Of a stretch of DNA of 24,198 bases, positions 22,354-24,198 are shown in pieces. The notes beneath the pieces were generated by a model. The model ran no database searches. It saw only the letters and a list, made by a program, of their open reading frames with translations, and had not been told where the DNA came from. This stretch comes from Fibrobacter sp. Lineage in GTDB: Bacteria; Fibrobacterota; Fibrobacteria; Fibrobacterales; Fibrobacteraceae. Each line of letters begins with the position of its first letter. Position 1 is the stretch's first letter. A program made the position numbers and the translations under genes. The DNA is taken from the NCBI GenBank assembly GCA_021443065.1, contig JABUUR010000184.1:1-24198 (forward strand). The letters are read 5' to 3'.

Positions 22354-23967
22354 CTACCTCGAAGAGACGATTTTGCTCTGGAAAACCTTCATGGCGGCAA
22401 CACCAGGGTCCTTTTTGTCGTTCATTTTTACAACGACCCTGTAGTTTGCCATCTTTCCGTTCTCCACGGTCACATCGACGGGAATGACGGTGGTAATGTC
22501 TTCGCCCTGGAATACCTTGAACACCTCGTTGTTTCGGAAAACGGTTACGGACTGCACCTCGCCCAGGCAACTACCTTCGGCGGAGCAGTTGGGCTTGTAC
22601 AAAAGGATATTGAAGCGGGCCTCTCCCAGGGCCTGGCGTTTTTTCATGGAAACTTCTTCCAAGGTGTCCAGGGGATCCTGGGAGGCACCCATAAGTTTCA
22701 GCACCCATTCCGAGGGTTTCGGTTCGGGAATCTTGACAGCCACAGGCTTCTTGGCAGGCTTCGCGGCCTTCTTGACAGGTTCCACCTTTGCAACTTCCTC
22801 GACAGGGGGTTCTACAGCGGCGACTTCCTCGGCGGGGGCCTGCAGGGAATCTGCCGCAGGGGCAGAAGAATCCGCCACCAGGGAATCGGCCTTGGCCAGG
22901 GAATCTACAACAGTTTCATCGACAGGTTCTCCGAGGGGTGTTTCTGCCGGGTTCTCGGGGTTCTCGTATTCCGTGGACCAGGTATTGCAGGAGACTTCCA
23001 CGTTTCCGTCGCTGCAAACCGCCATGAAGCGCTTGGTGCCCGAAGCGGACTTGTCCCACGTGAAGGTACGTTCGTATTCGCCCGAGGCAGGCACGGTGTC
23101 GGTCACGCCCATGACAGTCACGAACACACCCGGAGTAAGTTTCGCCTTCAAGGTTATGGAGGGATTGGAAATCTTTGCCGGAATGGATACCGGGGCGAAC
23201 GTCAAGTTTTCTTCGAACTTTTTCTTTTCTTCCACATAGGAGGCGTCGAAAATCTGGAGGGACTTTTCAAGGGTTTCCACGTTGTCCAGGCCAACCTCTT
23301 TCACCATGGTTTCCAGGGCGCTGAACAGGGCCGGAGTGCCGGAGGATTCCAACTGGATGGTCTTGGCCTCGCCGCTCTTGGTAACAAGGAGAGTCTGGTT
23401 CTGGGTGATGTTGGAGGACCTGCCCTTGGCATCCGTCACTTCTACAAGGCCTTCCTTGAGGGAGGCGACCATCTGGCCGTCGAGGCTACCCACGAAGCCC
23501 GCGGTACCGCGGATCGATGCAGTCGCAGTGCCGGTCTTGAAGTTGAACTGATTGTCCTTCTGCTTCTGGACGTCGAACTGGATGTTTCCGTTGCGGATGA
23601 AGATGTTCACCTCGCCCTTGATGGAACTTTTCAATTCGGTGTTGAATTCCACCGTGGTGTTCTCCGAGATCATGAGAACGGTTCCGTCCACGGTGTTGAG
23701 GACCACCTCGGATTCCTTTTCGGTCATGATATGGTCGTTATCGCCGATGACCTGCCCGATGTGCAGGGATTTCCACGTTTCGGACTTGGCCTTGAGGAAC
23801 TTGCTGTGGCCTACCGAACTGCGTACCTTGGCCTTGAATGCAGCCAACGCGTCGCTTTCCACTTCCGCAGAAATTTTCTTGGACTTGATATGATCTTCCA
23901 CAGTGTCCTTGCAAGCAATCAAGGGCAGGGATAGGCTAATCAGGAATATGAGATATTTTCTTGACAT
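22354..23967 (-). CDS. FecR-domain lipoprotein, function unknown
   Basis: This 537-residue protein starts with a lipoprotein signal ending in LIAC (Cys19). A FecR domain spans about residues 60-200: LHIGQVIGDNDHIMTEKESEV, then TVEFNTELKSS and SIRGTAGFVGS. A linker rich in Ala, Glu, Pro, Asp and Lys follows around 355-430 (repeats such as ADSLVADSSAPAADSL). The C-terminal part (about 430-537) is a globular domain I do not recognise, with two cysteines close together (CSAEGSC). FecR domains are known from iron-citrate signalling anti-sigma factors, but they also occur in lipoproteins and cell-wall proteins. No sigma factor or TonB receptor lies next to it. ATG 23967 was chosen over an upstream in-frame start because it begins the signal peptide, with GGGA about 10 bases upstream. 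Confidence 0.85.
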   Translation of the reverse strand: MSRKYLIFLISLSLPLIACKDTVEDHIKSKKISAEVESDALAAFKAKVRSSVGHSKFLKAKSETWKSLHIGQVIGDNDHIMTEKESEVVLNTVDGTVLMISENTTVEFNTELKSSIKGEVNIFIRNGNIQFDVQKQKDNQFNFKTGTATASIRGTAGFVGSLDGQMVASLKEGLVEVTDAKGRSSNITQNQTLLVTKSGEAKTIQLESSGTPALFSALETMVKEVGLDNVETLEKSLQIFDASYVEEKKKFEENLTFAPVSIPAKISNPSITLKAKLTPGVFVTVMGVTDTVPASGEYERTFTWDKSASGTKRFMAVCSDGNVEVSCNTWSTEYENPENPAETPLGEPVDETVVDSLAKADSLVADSSAPAADSLQAPAEEVAAVEPPVEEVAKVEPVKKAAKPAKKPVAVKIPEPKPSEWVLKLMGASQDPLDTLEEVSMKKRQALGEARFNILLYKPNCSAEGSCLGEVQSVTVFRNNEVFKVFQGEDITTVIPVDVTVENGKMANYRVVVKMNDKKDPGVAAMKVFQSKIVSSR

Positions 23968-23993
23968 TTTTTCTGTTCCCTTTTTCCCTATGA

Positions 23994-24021
23994 AATCTAA
24001 ATTCCGTTTTTCAAAAGTCAA
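23994..24021 (-). promoter_or_regulatory. Putative sigma70-type promoter of the FecR lipoprotein gene
   Basis: On the minus strand TTGACT (24016-24021) and TAGATT (23994-23999) are separated by 16 bases, matching the -35/-10 consensus at five and four of six positions. The expected start of transcription near 23986 gives a leader of about 20 bases before the ATG, which contains GGGA. The fit is moderate and unsupported by other data. Confidence 0.45.
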
Positions 24022-24198
24022 TAGACGCAACACAAAAGAGCCGCCGGTTTGTCCCTAATCACGAAAAAAGCGTCCCACAGTAGGCCGAGGCGTCCAAAAA
24101 TCAACATTTTTTTACAAAAAATGCAAAAAAAGGGTGCACCGCTAAAGTCCTATGGCAAAAGATGCTTTGTGAGGCCGGGGGCTTTTTCCCCTAGAGGC
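24022..24198. other. Non-coding AT-rich stretch at the window edge
   Basis: No convincing coding region is seen. It has runs of A and T around 24101-24130 and, near the end, GGGG-CTTTTT-CCCC, a small hairpin at 24178-24192. The only ATG-led frame on the plus strand (ATG at about 24153) stops after six codons. It may hold regulatory DNA or the edge of an RNA gene that continues outside the window; I could not match it to tRNA, tmRNA, SRP RNA or RNase P RNA. Confidence 0.4.

Noticed and set aside
22354..23967. FecR lipoprotein as a ferric-citrate type anti-sigma regulator
   Set aside because: It is predicted to be lipid-anchored outside the cytoplasm, lacks a cytoplasmic sigma-binding N-terminus, and has no sigma factor or receptor gene beside it.

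Overview
The window looks like chromosomal backbone of a Gram-negative (diderm) bacterium. It carries a complete Tol-Pal envelope operon, three lipobox proteins, MurA and a lysophospholipid repair enzyme. Gene density is high, the sequence is GC-rich, Shine-Dalgarno sites are clear, and there is no integrase, transposase, tRNA or phage gene. From general protein style (Ala/Glu/Pro-rich lipoproteins, a TonB-like protein in the TolA position) I would guess Fibrobacter or a relative in the Fibrobacterota. That is an inference and not something the sequence proves.

Layout. (1) A short-chain dehydrogenase (minus) is divergent from a plus-strand group: an NSS-family sodium symporter, a 33-residue MetS-like partner, and a 1130-residue fusion of LplT transporter, PlsC-type acyltransferase and acyl-ACP synthetase. 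A RidA-family gene follows, with a possible promoter of its own. (2) A minus-strand block of housekeeping genes, in transcription order: rapA, proB, scpB, mutS, HD-domain protein. A tandem array of a 7-bp unit runs exactly up to the proB start codon, where a ribosome-binding site would be expected. scpB and mutS overlap by one base. (3) Divergent from rapA is a plus-strand pair: a GYF/RDD membrane protein and murA. murA is followed by a short 23-bp tandem repeat ending in a GC-rich hairpin. (4) A minus-strand Tol-Pal operon, in transcription order: tolQ, tolR, TonB/TolA-like, tolB, pal, cpoB. The three inner-membrane genes start with TTG, GTG and GTG. (5) Upstream of it, also on the minus strand, is a monocistronic FecR-domain lipoprotein with a recognisable promoter and a strong intrinsic terminator.

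Functional themes. TolQ/TolR/TonB-like would energise the periplasmic TolB and the outer-membrane lipoproteins Pal and CpoB during envelope constriction. MurA makes the first committed peptidoglycan precursor. The LplT-Aas fusion would reclaim lysophospholipids, so much of the window concerns envelope building and repair. The rapA-proB-scpB-mutS-HD block covers transcription recycling, proline synthesis, chromosome condensation and mismatch repair. I see no obviously new defence or mobile system. The most interesting items are the heptamer array at proB, the trifunctional fusion, the very small transporter subunit, and the orphan FecR lipoprotein.
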